Source of the DNA: Agromyces protaetiae
Lineage (GTDB): Bacteria; Actinomycetota; Actinomycetes; Actinomycetales; Microbacteriaceae
DNA length: 64,000 nucleotides
Direction: 5' to 3'
Assembly (NCBI RefSeq): GCF_004135405.1
Contig: NZ_CP035491.1
Location: 1,178,001-1,242,000 of the forward strand
Of the stretch, positions 8,214 through 16,412 are shown piece by piece. The notes beneath the pieces are model-generated. The model did not search any database, was not told the origin of the DNA, and worked only from the letters and a program-made list of their open reading frames with translations. How positions within the stretch are numbered: the first letter of the stretch is position 1; each line of letters opens with the position of its first letter. The translations under genes were made by a program, and so were the position numbers.

Positions 8214-8579
8214 GTGAGCACCCCCGAATCGTCCGAACCCGTCGAGCCCGAGGCATCCGCCGTCTCGGCCGAAGCCGCTGCCCCCGAGTTCGCGACCGAC
8301 ACCGTCGACGAGACCGTCGCGGTACGGCGGGCTCCCCGCTACGGCCGGTTCATCCTCCTCGGCGTCGCCCTCGGCGCGGTCATCGCACTCATCCTGACGT
8401 TCGCGTTCCCCGAGAACGCGCAGTTCGACCGCGGACAGGTGTTCGGCTTCCTGCTCCTCGGCCTCGGCACGATCGGAGCCGCGTTCGGCGCGGCCGTCGC
8501 GCTCGTCTTCGACCGCGTGCTCTCACGCCGCGGCGGCCAGGCGATCGTCGCGCACGAGAACACGCACCCGGTCGAGTAG
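8214..8579 (+). CDS. Small two-helix membrane protein
   Basis: 121 residues. An acidic cytoplasmic N-terminus (about 40 residues rich in Glu/Ala) is followed by two membrane helices (FILLGVALGAVIALILTF and VFGFLLLGLGTIGAAFGAAV) and a short tail. The GTG start at 8214 is supported by GACAAT exactly six bases upstream, a leaderless -10 arrangement; a GGAGGG between them is too close to be a normal ribosome site. I have seen similar proteins next to purF in Microbacteriaceae, but no function is established. Confidence 0.72.
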   Translation: MSTPESSEPVEPEASAVSAEAAAPEFATDTVDETVAVRRAPRYGRFILLGVALGAVIALILTFAFPENAQFDRGQVFGFLLLGLGTIGAAFGAAVALVFDRVLSRRGGQAIVAHENTHPVE

Positions 8580-8629
8580 CCGCGCGGCTTGCGGGCGCTC
8601 CCGCGTCCGCCGAGTCGGAACCTCCGGGT

Positions 8630-9406
8630 TCAGAACCCGTGGGCGTGGGCGAACGCCTCGAGGACGCCATCCGTCCCGTCGCCGCCGTAGAACGTCGACG
8701 TCTTCAGCACGAGCGTGTCGGTGAAGCCGCCGTCGCCCGGCACGGTGATCGTGAGCGGGTACGTGCCGCCGAACGCCGGGATCCGGGGCAGGGTGCCGTC
8801 GGGGGCGGCCCAGCCGACCGCCGCCCGGAACACCGCGCTCACGTCATCGTCGTACTCGCCGATCGTGTAGACGGTGTCGGGCGGGAGGAGCTCGGCGCCC
8901 GTGGCGTCGATGCCGAAGGCGTCGGTCGGGATCACGACCGCGTAGTCCACGAGTTGCGTGTTCGCCATCGGCTCGTCGGTGCGGACGAGTTCGATGGGTG
9001 CCGTGACCTCGGTCCCGGCGACCTCGTAGGTCACGGTCGCGGTCGCGCGCGCACCGTCGGAGGTCACCGAGATGTCCTCGACATCGAGGAGCTTCGTGCG
9101 GTCCTCGACGTTGAAGTACCCGTCGTCGGTCAGGAACAGGGCGAGGTCGCTCGCGAGATCGACGTTGAGGTCGGTGCGCTCGAGTGCGGTCTCAGGGCTT
9201 CCGGCGTCGTACAGGAAGGAGAAGAACCTCGAGATCGCCGTTTCGACGCTCAGTTCTGCAGGCTTCGGGTCGAACGTCGGCGCCGAGTCGGACGCCGGGT
9301 CGGTGGCCGGGCTGCACCCGCTCAGCCCGATCGACACCGCGATCGTCGCGGCAGCCGCCAGCAGCGTTCGTGACTTCCGCGGCCGGATGCCGCCCGACAT
9401 GTTCAT
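8630..9406 (-). CDS. Secreted lipoprotein, last gene of the ESX-type cassette
   Basis: 258 residues. The N-terminal RPRKSRTLLAAAATIAV helix ends in a lipobox LSGC (Cys at about residue 31), so it should be a membrane-anchored lipoprotein. The rest is a mixed alpha/beta domain without a recognised family; a segment 'ISRFFSFLYDAGSPETAL' resembles the start of small NTF2-like lipoprotein domains. The ATG at 9406 overlaps the stop of the preceding gene (ATGA), implying translational coupling with the type VII-like protein and a shared function. Confidence 0.78.
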   Translation of the reverse strand: MNMSGGIRPRKSRTLLAAAATIAVSIGLSGCSPATDPASDSAPTFDPKPAELSVETAISRFFSFLYDAGSPETALERTDLNVDLASDLALFLTDDGYFNVEDRTKLLDVEDISVTSDGARATATVTYEVAGTEVTAPIELVRTDEPMANTQLVDYAVVIPTDAFGIDATGAELLPPDTVYTIGEYDDDVSAVFRAAVGWAAPDGTLPRIPAFGGTYPLTITVPGDGGFTDTLVLKTSTFYGGDGTDGVLEAFAHAHGF

Positions 9407-10176
9407 ACGATCTGCGCCGACGGCCAGGAGCCGGTCGGGAATCCGCTCAGGTCCGACATGTCCTGAGTGAGTTGGAGGGACATCCGGTTCGACGACGTGA
9501 AGTTCCCGGCCAGCTGCTCGGTCAGGGAGACGGCGGTCCGCGCCAGATTGGTGCAGAGCTGCACGATCTTCGGAACCGCGTCGAGCCACTCGAGGGGGTC
9601 GGCGGTGATGAACGATGCTCCCGCGTCGATCTGGTCGAGGAAGTACGTGATGAGCGTGGCTCCGAACTCGATCCAGGCGTCGAGGATCTTCGTCCCGTAG
9701 TCGGAGAGGAAGGAGATCATCGAGTCGGTGTAGCCGGCCAGCGTGTCCATCGCCATGCGCTGCCTGCCCGCGAGGTCGGAGTAGCCGTCTCCGGGGTCGC
9801 CCTTCCACGTGTCGTCGGCCCGGAGGTAGTCACTCGTCACGAGCGACTTCGTCGAGGTGATCTTCCGCTTGATCGTCGCCCACTCGTTGCTCTTGGCGAA
9901 CATGGCGAACGGGTTCCCGGGGCTCATGTAGTCGGCGATCGTCTCGCAGAACTCCACGAACTTCGCGATCGCCTTCTCGAGCTCTTGCCCGACCTTCTCC
10001 ATCTGCCGGGCGAACCAGTCGAGGAAGGCGTGCCACCAGTCGATGTGGTCTTTTCTGTTGTTGTAGTCCTTGGCGCACTCGTCGAGCGAGCTCTGCGTTT
10101 CGGCGATGCCGTTGTTGATGTTCGAGATCAGGTCCGCGAACGCGGTCTCATCGGTCGGGTTGACGAAGTCATGCAT
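9403..10176 (-). CDS. WXG-motif helical protein, candidate type VII effector or partner
   Basis: 257 residues with a strong ribosome site (GAGGAG) before ATG 10176. Almost entirely predicted helical, with no signal peptide. An N-terminal helical region (WWHAFLDWFARQMEKVGQEL) is followed by a central WKG within 'DTWKGDPGDGYSDLAGRQR', the turn motif of WXG100-like hairpins, and then amphipathic helices. This organisation suits an LXG/PPE-like secreted partner rather than an enzyme. The DNA is richer in A/T-containing codons than its neighbours (several TTG, AAT and TTT stretches), hinting at transfer. It sits between an EspC-like gene and the coupled lipoprotein gene. Confidence 0.65.
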   Translation of the reverse strand: MHDFVNPTDETAFADLISNINNGIAETQSSLDECAKDYNNRKDHIDWWHAFLDWFARQMEKVGQELEKAIAKFVEFCETIADYMSPGNPFAMFAKSNEWATIKRKITSTKSLVTSDYLRADDTWKGDPGDGYSDLAGRQRMAMDTLAGYTDSMISFLSDYGTKILDAWIEFGATLITYFLDQIDAGASFITADPLEWLDAVPKIVQLCTNLARTAVSLTEQLAGNFTSSNRMSLQLTQDMSDLSGFPTGSWPSAQIV

Positions 10177-10218
10177 GGCGTCTCCTCGTGCTCCGGGTCA
10201 TCGACCTCTGGTTCGCGC

Positions 10219-10530
10219 TCATCCTTGGTCGAGCATCCACTGCGCGTAGCCGTCGGCGTTCTCGTAGGTGCGCTTGGTGTCCCGAAGCTTCTGGGCGATG
10301 GTCGTGAACGTGGCGGGCGCGGCCGCCGCCAGGTCGGAGAAGGTCCTGAGGGCCGAGTTGTAGTTGCCTTCGGCTCCGACCATGTGTCCGACGCCGTCCA
10401 TCTCCCTTCGGGCGAGTCCGCAGCCCTCGAGGATGGTGTTCACGGCCGAGAAGGCCTCCGCGAGGTCGTCCCACGCAACGGCGTCGGCGCTCAGGTCTCT
10501 GAGCGCGGCCTCGTAACTCGCGTAGCTCAT
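10219..10530 (-). CDS. EspC/WXG100-like small type VII secretion target
   Basis: 103 residues, acidic and helical, without Cys-rich or catalytic motifs. The length and the C-terminal pattern (LRDTKRTYENADGYAQWML) resemble the ESX secretion-associated EspC family (PF10824), whose members end in a helix with a YxxxD-type signal: here Y-E-N-A-D. It would be exported as a helical hairpin, possibly paired with another protein of the cassette. The gene lies 51 bases after the YbaB-like gene and 42 bases before the next one. Confidence 0.68.
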   Translation of the reverse strand: MSYASYEAALRDLSADAVAWDDLAEAFSAVNTILEGCGLARREMDGVGHMVGAEGNYNSALRTFSDLAAAAPATFTTIAQKLRDTKRTYENADGYAQWMLDQG

Positions 10531-10581
10531 CTCGTTCCTCCGTGTTCTGGTGGTCGGGAATCGGTGCGGTGCTGTTGTCGG

Positions 10582-11241
10582 TCAGTAGCCGCGGCCGGGG
10601 CCGCGAACCGAACGAACGACGTCGGCGAGGGCGGGCAGTTCATCGAAGACCGCGCGCCGGCGGTCTGCGAACCACCGGTCGGCGCGGTGGAAGAGCTCGA
10701 CGATATCGGCGGCGAGCGCGTGCTCGGAGGTGAACTGCACGTTGTAGGGATCGATCGCGAGTCGACGCGGCCTCCCGCCGATGAGTTCGAGGGTCACGTT
10801 GCCCGAGGGGCTCGTGAGCGTGGCGCTTTCGGTCGCTGCCGCCGTCACCTCACGTCGGTAGCGATCGAGGTCGGCGAATGCCGCCAGCACGTCGTGCATA
10901 CGGCGGGTGAGGTCTGCCGGGTTCTCGGTGCCGGCGTCACGCGGGCGGAAGAGCGCGGGAGGCGCGTCGTCGTCGGGCGCGGCGCCCGCATCGTCTTCGA
11001 GCTCGGAGATCGTGCGGAGGCGGGCGCCGGCGCTCTGCCCGCGCAGACGGAGGATGACCGAGCCGACCTCCTCGGACGGCACGCGGCGCCACCACGACGG
11101 AGTCAGCCGGAGGGTCGCGAGCGTTCCGTCGACGCCGACGGAGACGTGCACCGTCTCGGTCTCGTCGGTCACGAGCCAGGCATCGGGTTCGTTCGAGAGG
11201 AACGCGACCAGCCGCGGGTCGACGGGGTGGTTCTCGGTCAT
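10582..11241 (-). CDS. YbaB/EbfC-like protein in a type VII cassette
   Basis: 219 residues; ATG 11241 overlaps the stop of the WXG100 gene as TGATG, so the two are translationally coupled. The N-terminal half (about 1-90) is an uncharacterised alpha/beta domain. Residues about 120-200 resemble the YbaB/EbfC fold: 'SPSGNVTLELIGGRPRRLAI' then 'LAADIVELFHRA'. YbaB-like proteins are recurrent partners in actinobacterial ESX-type loci. Whether this one binds DNA or acts as a chaperone or adaptor for the adjacent WXG100 protein is not known. Confidence 0.6.
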   Translation of the reverse strand: MTENHPVDPRLVAFLSNEPDAWLVTDETETVHVSVGVDGTLATLRLTPSWWRRVPSEEVGSVILRLRGQSAGARLRTISELEDDAGAAPDDDAPPALFRPRDAGTENPADLTRRMHDVLAAFADLDRYRREVTAAATESATLTSPSGNVTLELIGGRPRRLAIDPYNVQFTSEHALAADIVELFHRADRWFADRRRAVFDELPALADVVRSVRGPGRGY

Positions 11242-11534
11242 CACTCGCTCCAGAGTCGCTGCGTCGCCCGCGCGGCGTCTGCGAAGGCCTCGTTCGAGAG
11301 TTGCGTGTTGTGCCGTGCGCGGTCGAGTTCGTCGTGCAGGTGCTGCATGGACACGCTCCACCGCTCCTGCGCCCGTGCGTACGCGTGCTGCGCTGCGCCG
11401 CTCCACTGGGTCGACAGCTGATCGAGCGAGGTCTGCAGGTCTTCGAGCGTGCGACCCATCTCGCCGTGCGCGCGGGCCAACTCGTCGACGAGTGCCGAAA
11501 TGCCCTCGCCCCCGACCTTGATGTGTTCGGTCAT
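11241..11534 (-). CDS. WXG100-family protein (EsxA/EsxB-like)
   Basis: 97 residues, the standard length. The central W-S-G turn ('STQWSGAAQHAYARAQ') separates two helices, and no signal peptide is present, as expected for type VII substrates. Start at ATG 11534 with GGGGAGG 8 bases upstream. It is the first gene of a five-gene minus-strand cassette: WXG100, YbaB-like, EspC-like, WXG-like helical protein, lipoprotein. No EccC-type ATPase, EccB/D/E or mycosin is visible, so secretion would need machinery encoded elsewhere. Confidence 0.88.
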   Translation of the reverse strand: MTEHIKVGGEGISALVDELARAHGEMGRTLEDLQTSLDQLSTQWSGAAQHAYARAQERWSVSMQHLHDELDRARHNTQLSNEAFADAARATQRLWSE

Positions 11535-11692
11535 GCCGCTGCCTCCCCTGGCCTCCCGCGACGCGCGTCGGACGCTCGGGCCACGGTCTTCCAACCTACC
11601 CAAACTGCCGGATGTCGCTCAGCGGGCTGTGGAGAGCGCCCGTCGGCGGGAGCCGTCGTCGACGGGGCATCCGTTCGCTTCGGTTCGAAGAC

Positions 11693-13147
11693 TCAGCTGA
11701 GCTGCGTCCGCTCCACCCACTCGAGGTACTCCTCGGTGACGGTGCCCGTGACGTATTCGCCCGTGAAGCACGACAGGTCGAGGTCGGTGACCGACGAGCC
11801 TTCGGTGATCGCGGCCTGCAGGTCGGCGACCTCTTGGTAGATCATGTGGTCGGCGCCGAGCTCTGCCGCGACCTCGGGGATCGTGCGGCCGTGCGCGATG
11901 AGCTCTTGGCGGCTCGGCATGTTGATGCCGTATACGTGCGGGAAGCGCACGGGCGGGGCGGCGGAGGTGAACGTCACCTTGTTGGCGCCCGCGTCGCGCG
12001 CCATCTGCACGATCTGCTGCGACGTCGTGCCGCGCACGATCGAGTCGTCGACGATGAGGATGTTCTTGCCCTTGAACTCGGTTCCCATGGCGTTGAGCTT
12101 CTGACGCACCGAGCTCTTGCGCTGCGCCTGGCCGGGCATGATGAAGGTGCGGCCGACGTAGCGGTTCTTGTAGAAGCCCTCGCGGTACTCGATGCCGAGC
12201 TGCTGGGCGACCTGCATGGCAGACGGGCGCGACGAGTCGGGGATCGGCATGACGACGTCGATGTCGCCGAGCGGCACGTGCTTCGCGACGGTCTGCGCGA
12301 GGCGGTCGCCCATGCGCAGCCGCGACTCGTAGACCGAGATGCCGTTCATGATCGAGTCGGGGCGGGCGAGGTAGACGTACTCGAACGAGCACGGCACGAG
12401 GCGCGGGTTGCGCGCGACCTGGCGCGAGACGAGCTCGCCGTCGAGCGTGATGAAGATCGCCTCGCCGGGCTCGACGTCGCGGACGATCTCGTAGTCGCCG
12501 TTCTCGAGCACGAGCGACTCGCTCGCGACCATCCACTCGTCTTTGCCGTTGCGCTCGCGGCGGCCGAGGATGAGCGGGCGGATGCCGAACGGGTCGCGGA
12601 ACGCGAGCAGGCCGTGGCCCGCGATGAGCGCGATGACGGCGTACGAGCCCTCGACGCGCTCGTGCACCTGGGAGACGGCGCGGAACACCTGGTCGGGGTC
12701 GAGCGACAGGCCCTCGATCTGGCCTTGCAGCTCGGTCGCGAGCACGTTCAGAAGCATCTCGGTGTCGCTCGTCGAGTTGACGTGGCGGCGGTCGATGCGG
12801 AAGAGGTCTTCGGAGAGCTCGCGTGTGTTCGTGAGGTTGCCGTTGTGGACGAGGATGATGCCGTACGGCGCGTTCACGTAGAACGGCTGCGCCTCTTCTT
12901 CGCGCTCCGCGGCGCCCTTGGTCGTGTACCGCACGTGCCCGAGGCCGATGTTGCCGAGCAGCGATCGCATGTCGCGCGTGCGGAACGCCTCGCGGACCTG
13001 CCCGCGCGCCTTCGCCATGTGGAAGACGGGGCCGGCGGCCGTCGCGATGCCCGTCGAATCCTGCCCGCGGTGCTGCAGGAGGAGCAGGCTGTCGTAGATC
13101 TGCTGGTTGACGGGCTCAGTTGAGACGATGCCGACGATGCCGCACAT
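11693..13147 (-). CDS. purF: Amidophosphoribosyltransferase
   Basis: 484 residues from ATG 13147. The start is fixed by the catalytic Cys that must follow Met (MCGIVGIVS): the N-terminal nucleophile of the glutaminase domain, exposed after Met removal. 'LLLLQHRGQDSTG' and 'HVRYTTKG' belong to the glutaminase half; 'ILIVDDSIVRGTTS' is the PRPP-binding loop of the phosphoribosyltransferase half. PurF makes phosphoribosylamine from PRPP and glutamine, the committed step of purine synthesis, and feeds PurD. Upstream frame extension to 13270 is rejected for the reason above. Palindromes lie in the upstream region. Confidence 0.97.
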   Translation of the reverse strand: MCGIVGIVSTEPVNQQIYDSLLLLQHRGQDSTGIATAAGPVFHMAKARGQVREAFRTRDMRSLLGNIGLGHVRYTTKGAAEREEEAQPFYVNAPYGIILVHNGNLTNTRELSEDLFRIDRRHVNSTSDTEMLLNVLATELQGQIEGLSLDPDQVFRAVSQVHERVEGSYAVIALIAGHGLLAFRDPFGIRPLILGRRERNGKDEWMVASESLVLENGDYEIVRDVEPGEAIFITLDGELVSRQVARNPRLVPCSFEYVYLARPDSIMNGISVYESRLRMGDRLAQTVAKHVPLGDIDVVMPIPDSSRPSAMQVAQQLGIEYREGFYKNRYVGRTFIMPGQAQRKSSVRQKLNAMGTEFKGKNILIVDDSIVRGTTSQQIVQMARDAGANKVTFTSAAPPVRFPHVYGINMPSRQELIAHGRTIPEVAAELGADHMIYQEVADLQAAITEGSSVTDLDLSCFTGEYVTGTVTEEYLEWVERTQLS

Positions 13148-13179
13148 GCGAGCGATGGCTCCTCGTGGGTGTGGGTGCT

Positions 13180-13223
13180 CGGCCCGATCGGGCCGCGTCG
13201 ATTCTCCCACACGCGCACGTGTG
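13180..13223. promoter_or_regulatory. Two palindromes upstream of purF
   Basis: CGGCCCGATCGGGCCG (13180-13195) is a perfect 16-base palindrome. CACACG-CGCA-CGTGTG (13208-13223) is a second dyad 12 bases away. Both lie 33-76 bases upstream of the purF start and downstream of the AhpD stop. The first could form a compact hairpin ending the AhpD transcript; the second looks more like a protein-binding site. No actinobacterial purine operator that I know matches. Confidence 0.4.
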
Positions 13224-13291
13224 AGCCGGCTGGGTGCCGACGGGCGCTCAGGTGAGCGGCCCGCCGGCACCTGGCCGGCTCATCAGGCGGG

Positions 13292-13803
13292 TCAGGCCTG
13301 GAGCTTGGGTCGCCAGCCGCGGGTCGAGACGGCCAGTTCGTTCCAGGCGTTGATCGAGACGAGGAGGGCGAGGAGGGCGGCCAGCTCGTCGTCGGTGAAG
13401 TGAGCGGATGCCTCGTGCCAGACCTCGTCGGGCACGTGCGTCTCGGAGAGCCGCGTGACGGCGTCGGTGAGGGCGAACGCCGCGCGCTCGCGCGGGGTGA
13501 AGAAGTTCGACTCGCGCCACACGGCGACGGCGAAGAGGCGCTGGTCGTGCTCGCCGGCGGCGAGCGCGTCGCGCGAGTGCTGGTCGACGCAGTACGAGCA
13601 GCCGTTGAGCTGCGAGGCGCGCAGGCGCACGAGTTCGCGGAGGAGCGGTTCGATGCCGACCCGGTCGGCTTCGGCGATCGCGGCGTCGTCGAGGGCGGTC
13701 ACGGCGCGGACGAACGCGGGGCGACGCCGTCGATGTCGAGGCGGCGGGCGGGTGCGACGGGGATCTCGGGGGCGGCCTGGAGGGGATTCTCGGTGATGGT
13801 CAT
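13292..13803 (-). pseudogene. AhpD-like carboxymuconolactone decarboxylase, one frameshift
   Basis: Restored reading is about 170 residues from ATG 13803 (TACCGT six bases upstream, leaderless type). The first 29 codons run in one frame up to 'DGVAP'; the remaining 'FVRAVTALDD...' continues in another. A G run at 13718-13721 is one base short: with five G the protein reads 'GVAPAFVRAV', as in relatives. The core 'NGCSYCVDQHS' carries the CxxC plus His of the AhpD/CMD redox family. Taken alone, the downstream piece would start at GTG 13702 (136 residues). Divergent from a MocR regulator, a recurrent pairing that suggests the regulator controls it. Probably a functional gene in the organism; see the homopolymer finding. 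Confidence 0.8.
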
Positions 13804-13849
13804 GGCTCCACGGTAGGAACGGGGCGCGGCGCTGGTAGCGTCCAATGGC

Positions 13850-15261
13850 ATGGCGGATGTCTGGGCCAATTCTGGATTGGATCTTCTCGTCGACCTCGAT
13901 CCGCGACGGAAGGCCGCGTCGCTCGAGGAGACCCTGCGTGCGGCGGTCGATGACGGCCGGCTCCCCGCAGGACTGCGGTTGCCGCCGAGCCGTACGCTCG
14001 CGAACGACCTCGGCGTCGCACGCAACACGGTCGCCGAGGTCTACGGTCGCCTCGTCGCCGAGGGCCGCCTCGACGCGCGCGTCGGCGCGGGCACGTGGGT
14101 GCGGGAGCGGCCGTCGCCGCGAACGTCAACGCCGGCGGATCGGTCGACGCGGTTCGACCTCGACCTCCGCGGCGGCATTCCCGACGGCTCGACGTTCCCG
14201 CGATCGGCCTGGGCTGAGGCCGTGCGGCGGGCACTCGCCCGGCCGCCGTCGGACGTCCTGGGATATGGAGCCCCCGAGGGCGTCCACGAACTCCGCGAGC
14301 GGCTCGCCGAGTACCTCGCGCGCACGCGCGGCGTGGACGCGGGCGCGGCCGACGTCGTCGTGACCCGAGGATTCGGCGACCTGCTCGCCCTCGTGGGCCG
14401 GGCGCTCGTCGACCTCGGCTCGCACCGCATCGCGGTCGAGGCGTACGGGCACGCGTCGCACCGGGACATCCTGAAGGCTGCCGGACTCGAGCTCGTCAGC
14501 CTGCCGCTCGACGCCGACGGCGCCCGCGTCGACCTGCTCGACGCCAGGACGCCGCCCGTCGACGCGGTGCTCCTCACGCCCGCGCACCAGTTCCCGACCG
14601 GGGTCCCCCTGTCGCGGCCGCGCCGCGCCGCGCTCGCCGACTGGGCGCACCGCACGGGCGGCTTCATCGTCGAGGACGACTACGACGGCGAGTTCCGCTT
14701 CGACGGCCGCAGCATCGGCGCGTTCCAACCGCACGCGCCCGAGCACACCGTCTACGGCGGCACGGCGAGCAAGGCGCTCTCACCCGCGCTGGGCCTCGCG
14801 TGGGGGTTCTACCCGACGCGCTCCGCGCCCCCGTGCTCGCGGCACGGCGGCGCCTCGGCGCCTCGACCGACGCGCTCTCGCAGCTCGCGCTCGCCGAATT
14901 CCTCGCGTCGGGCGCGTACGACCGCAGCGTGCGAGGCCTTCGCGCCCGATACCGCGCCCGCCGCGAACGATTCGAGGCGGTCGTCGCGGAGCGGCTGCCG
15001 GACGCTCGCGTGTCGGGGCTCGCCGCGGGCATCCAGTGTCTGCTCGAACTCCCGCGCGGGGTCTCCGAAGCACGGGTCGTCGCCGAGGCGTCCGCGCGAG
15101 GCGTTCGCACGCTGGGACTCGCCGACTACGCCGCCGACGGGAGCGTCGGAGCCGCCGCGCCCGCGATCGTCGTGGGGATCGGAGCGCCGCGCGAGCACCG
15201 CTTCGAGGCCGCGATCGGTGCGCTGGCCGACGCGGTCGACGCGGTCGCGTCTCAGTACTGA
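13850..15261 (+). pseudogene. MocR/PdxR-type GntR regulator, one frameshift
   Basis: Restored reading is about 470 residues. Residues 1-85 form a GntR winged helix ('GLRLPPSRTLANDLGVARNTV'); the rest is a fold-type I aminotransferase domain with 'LLTPAHQFPTGVPLS' and the PLP lysine in 'GTASKALSP'. The frame breaks at a G run (14802-14806, five G): one additional G gives 'GLAWGVLPDALRAPVLAARR', and the domain then continues in the other frame to 15261 with 'DQLALAEFLASGAYDR'-like helices. MocR proteins usually regulate B6, GABA or amino-acid genes. The divergent AhpD-like gene is the likely target. The tail overlaps the convergent thioesterase gene by 10 bases. Confidence 0.82.
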
Positions 15262-15686
15262 GAGGGCTTCGCGAGGATCGCCATCGTGCAGCGCGACACG
15301 CACACGAGACGCCCCTGGTCGTCGGTGATGCGGATGTCCCACACCTGCGTCGTGCGGCCGCGGCTGAGCGGCGTCGCGGTGCCCGTGACCCAGCCGTCGG
15401 CGACGGGTCGCACGTGGTTGGCGTTGATCTCCATGCCGACGCAGTAGAACTTCTCGGGATCGACCGTGAAGCTCGCGCCCCAGCTCGCGAGGGTTTCGGC
15501 GAGGACGACGGATGCTCCGCCGTGCAGCACGCCGCCCGGCTGGCGCGTGCGCCCGTCGACGGGCATGCGTCCGAAGAGGGAGTCGTCGGTCGACCCGGTG
15601 ATCTCGATGCCGAGCGCGCGCACGGCGGTCTCGGTGTTGCGGGAGGCCGCGTACTCGACGTCGGGCTCGACGAACCAGATGCTCAT
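15252..15686 (-). CDS. Hotdog-fold thioesterase (PaaI/MenI-like)
   Basis: 144 residues from ATG 15686. Carries the hotdog core 'GGVLHGGASVVLAETLASWGA', with HGG and a downstream acidic residue, typical of PaaI and of the 1,4-dihydroxy-2-naphthoyl-CoA thioesterase MenI. It hydrolyses an acyl- or aryl-CoA thioester in the cytosol; substrate not predictable. CACACT seven bases before the ATG may be a leaderless -10. Converges on and overlaps the MocR gene by 10 bases. Confidence 0.87.
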   Translation of the reverse strand: MSIWFVEPDVEYAASRNTETAVRALGIEITGSTDDSLFGRMPVDGRTRQPGGVLHGGASVVLAETLASWGASFTVDPEKFYCVGMEINANHVRPVADGWVTGTATPLSRGRTTQVWDIRITDDQGRLVCVSRCTMAILAKPSQY

Positions 15687-15732
15687 GCGTTCGAGTGTGC
15701 CACGAGGCATCCGCCCCTGGGTTGCCGACCGC

Positions 15733-16341
15733 CTACGCGAGCTCCGCGATGATCGGGTGGATCGCCTCGTCGAACGCCGCGGCGTCGGCCCGGAGGGAGT
15801 CGGTGACGGCGACCGTCATGCTGCCGATCCACCAGACGCCGGGCTCGACGAGCGGCACGACCTCGACGTTGAGCTCGAATGAGTGCGCGCGGCGCCCGAC
15901 CTCGCGTTCGTGCTCGGCGATCGTGCCCGCGTAGGCGCGGTACGAGTCGCCGCGACGGGTCGCCGACACGGTGCGGTAGGTGTCGTGGGCCCATTGGGCC
16001 CAGGCTCTGGATGCCTCGGCGTGCGGGCCGAGGGCCGCCGCGAGCTCTTCGGCACCCGACGTGGGGAGCGCGATCTCGGTGCCGTACGCGTCGAGCAGCT
16101 CGAGCGGCACGGGCGACGGATGCGCCTCGGGTTCGACCGTCATCGCCCACCACGCGCGCCATTGCCGTTCGATGGCGTCTTGCAGATCGGTCGACCGCGG
16201 CGGGCCGACGGGCCCGATGTCGCGCAGATGCGGCAGATCGACCGGTGAGGCGATGCCGAGCGCCTCACGCAGATACAGGGCGAGCAGCACCGGCTGACTC
16301 GCGTTCTCTCGAATCACCCACGACGGCGTCCCCCCGGACAT
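15733..16341 (-). CDS. Conserved hypothetical protein near purM
   Basis: 202 residues, soluble, Trp-rich at about residues 60-70 ('ERQWRAWWAMTVEPEAHP'), acidic overall. No recognised domain; no signal peptide or membrane helix. ATG 16341 is well placed: TAGAAT followed by exactly six bases, a leaderless promoter. It is transcribed divergently from purM (71 bases apart), which preserves its regulatory region as a shared one. I have seen similar genes beside purM in Microbacteriaceae; function unknown. Confidence 0.75.
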   Translation of the reverse strand: MSGGTPSWVIRENASQPVLLALYLREALGIASPVDLPHLRDIGPVGPPRSTDLQDAIERQWRAWWAMTVEPEAHPSPVPLELLDAYGTEIALPTSGAEELAAALGPHAEASRAWAQWAHDTYRTVSATRRGDSYRAYAGTIAEHEREVGRRAHSFELNVEVVPLVEPGVWWIGSMTVAVTDSLRADAAAFDEAIHPIIAELA

Positions 16342-16412
16342 GCTCGGATTCTACGCCGGAGCGCACGCTTCGCCCGGAGGAACGCGGACGTTTCGCCGGG
16401 TACCCTTGACGG

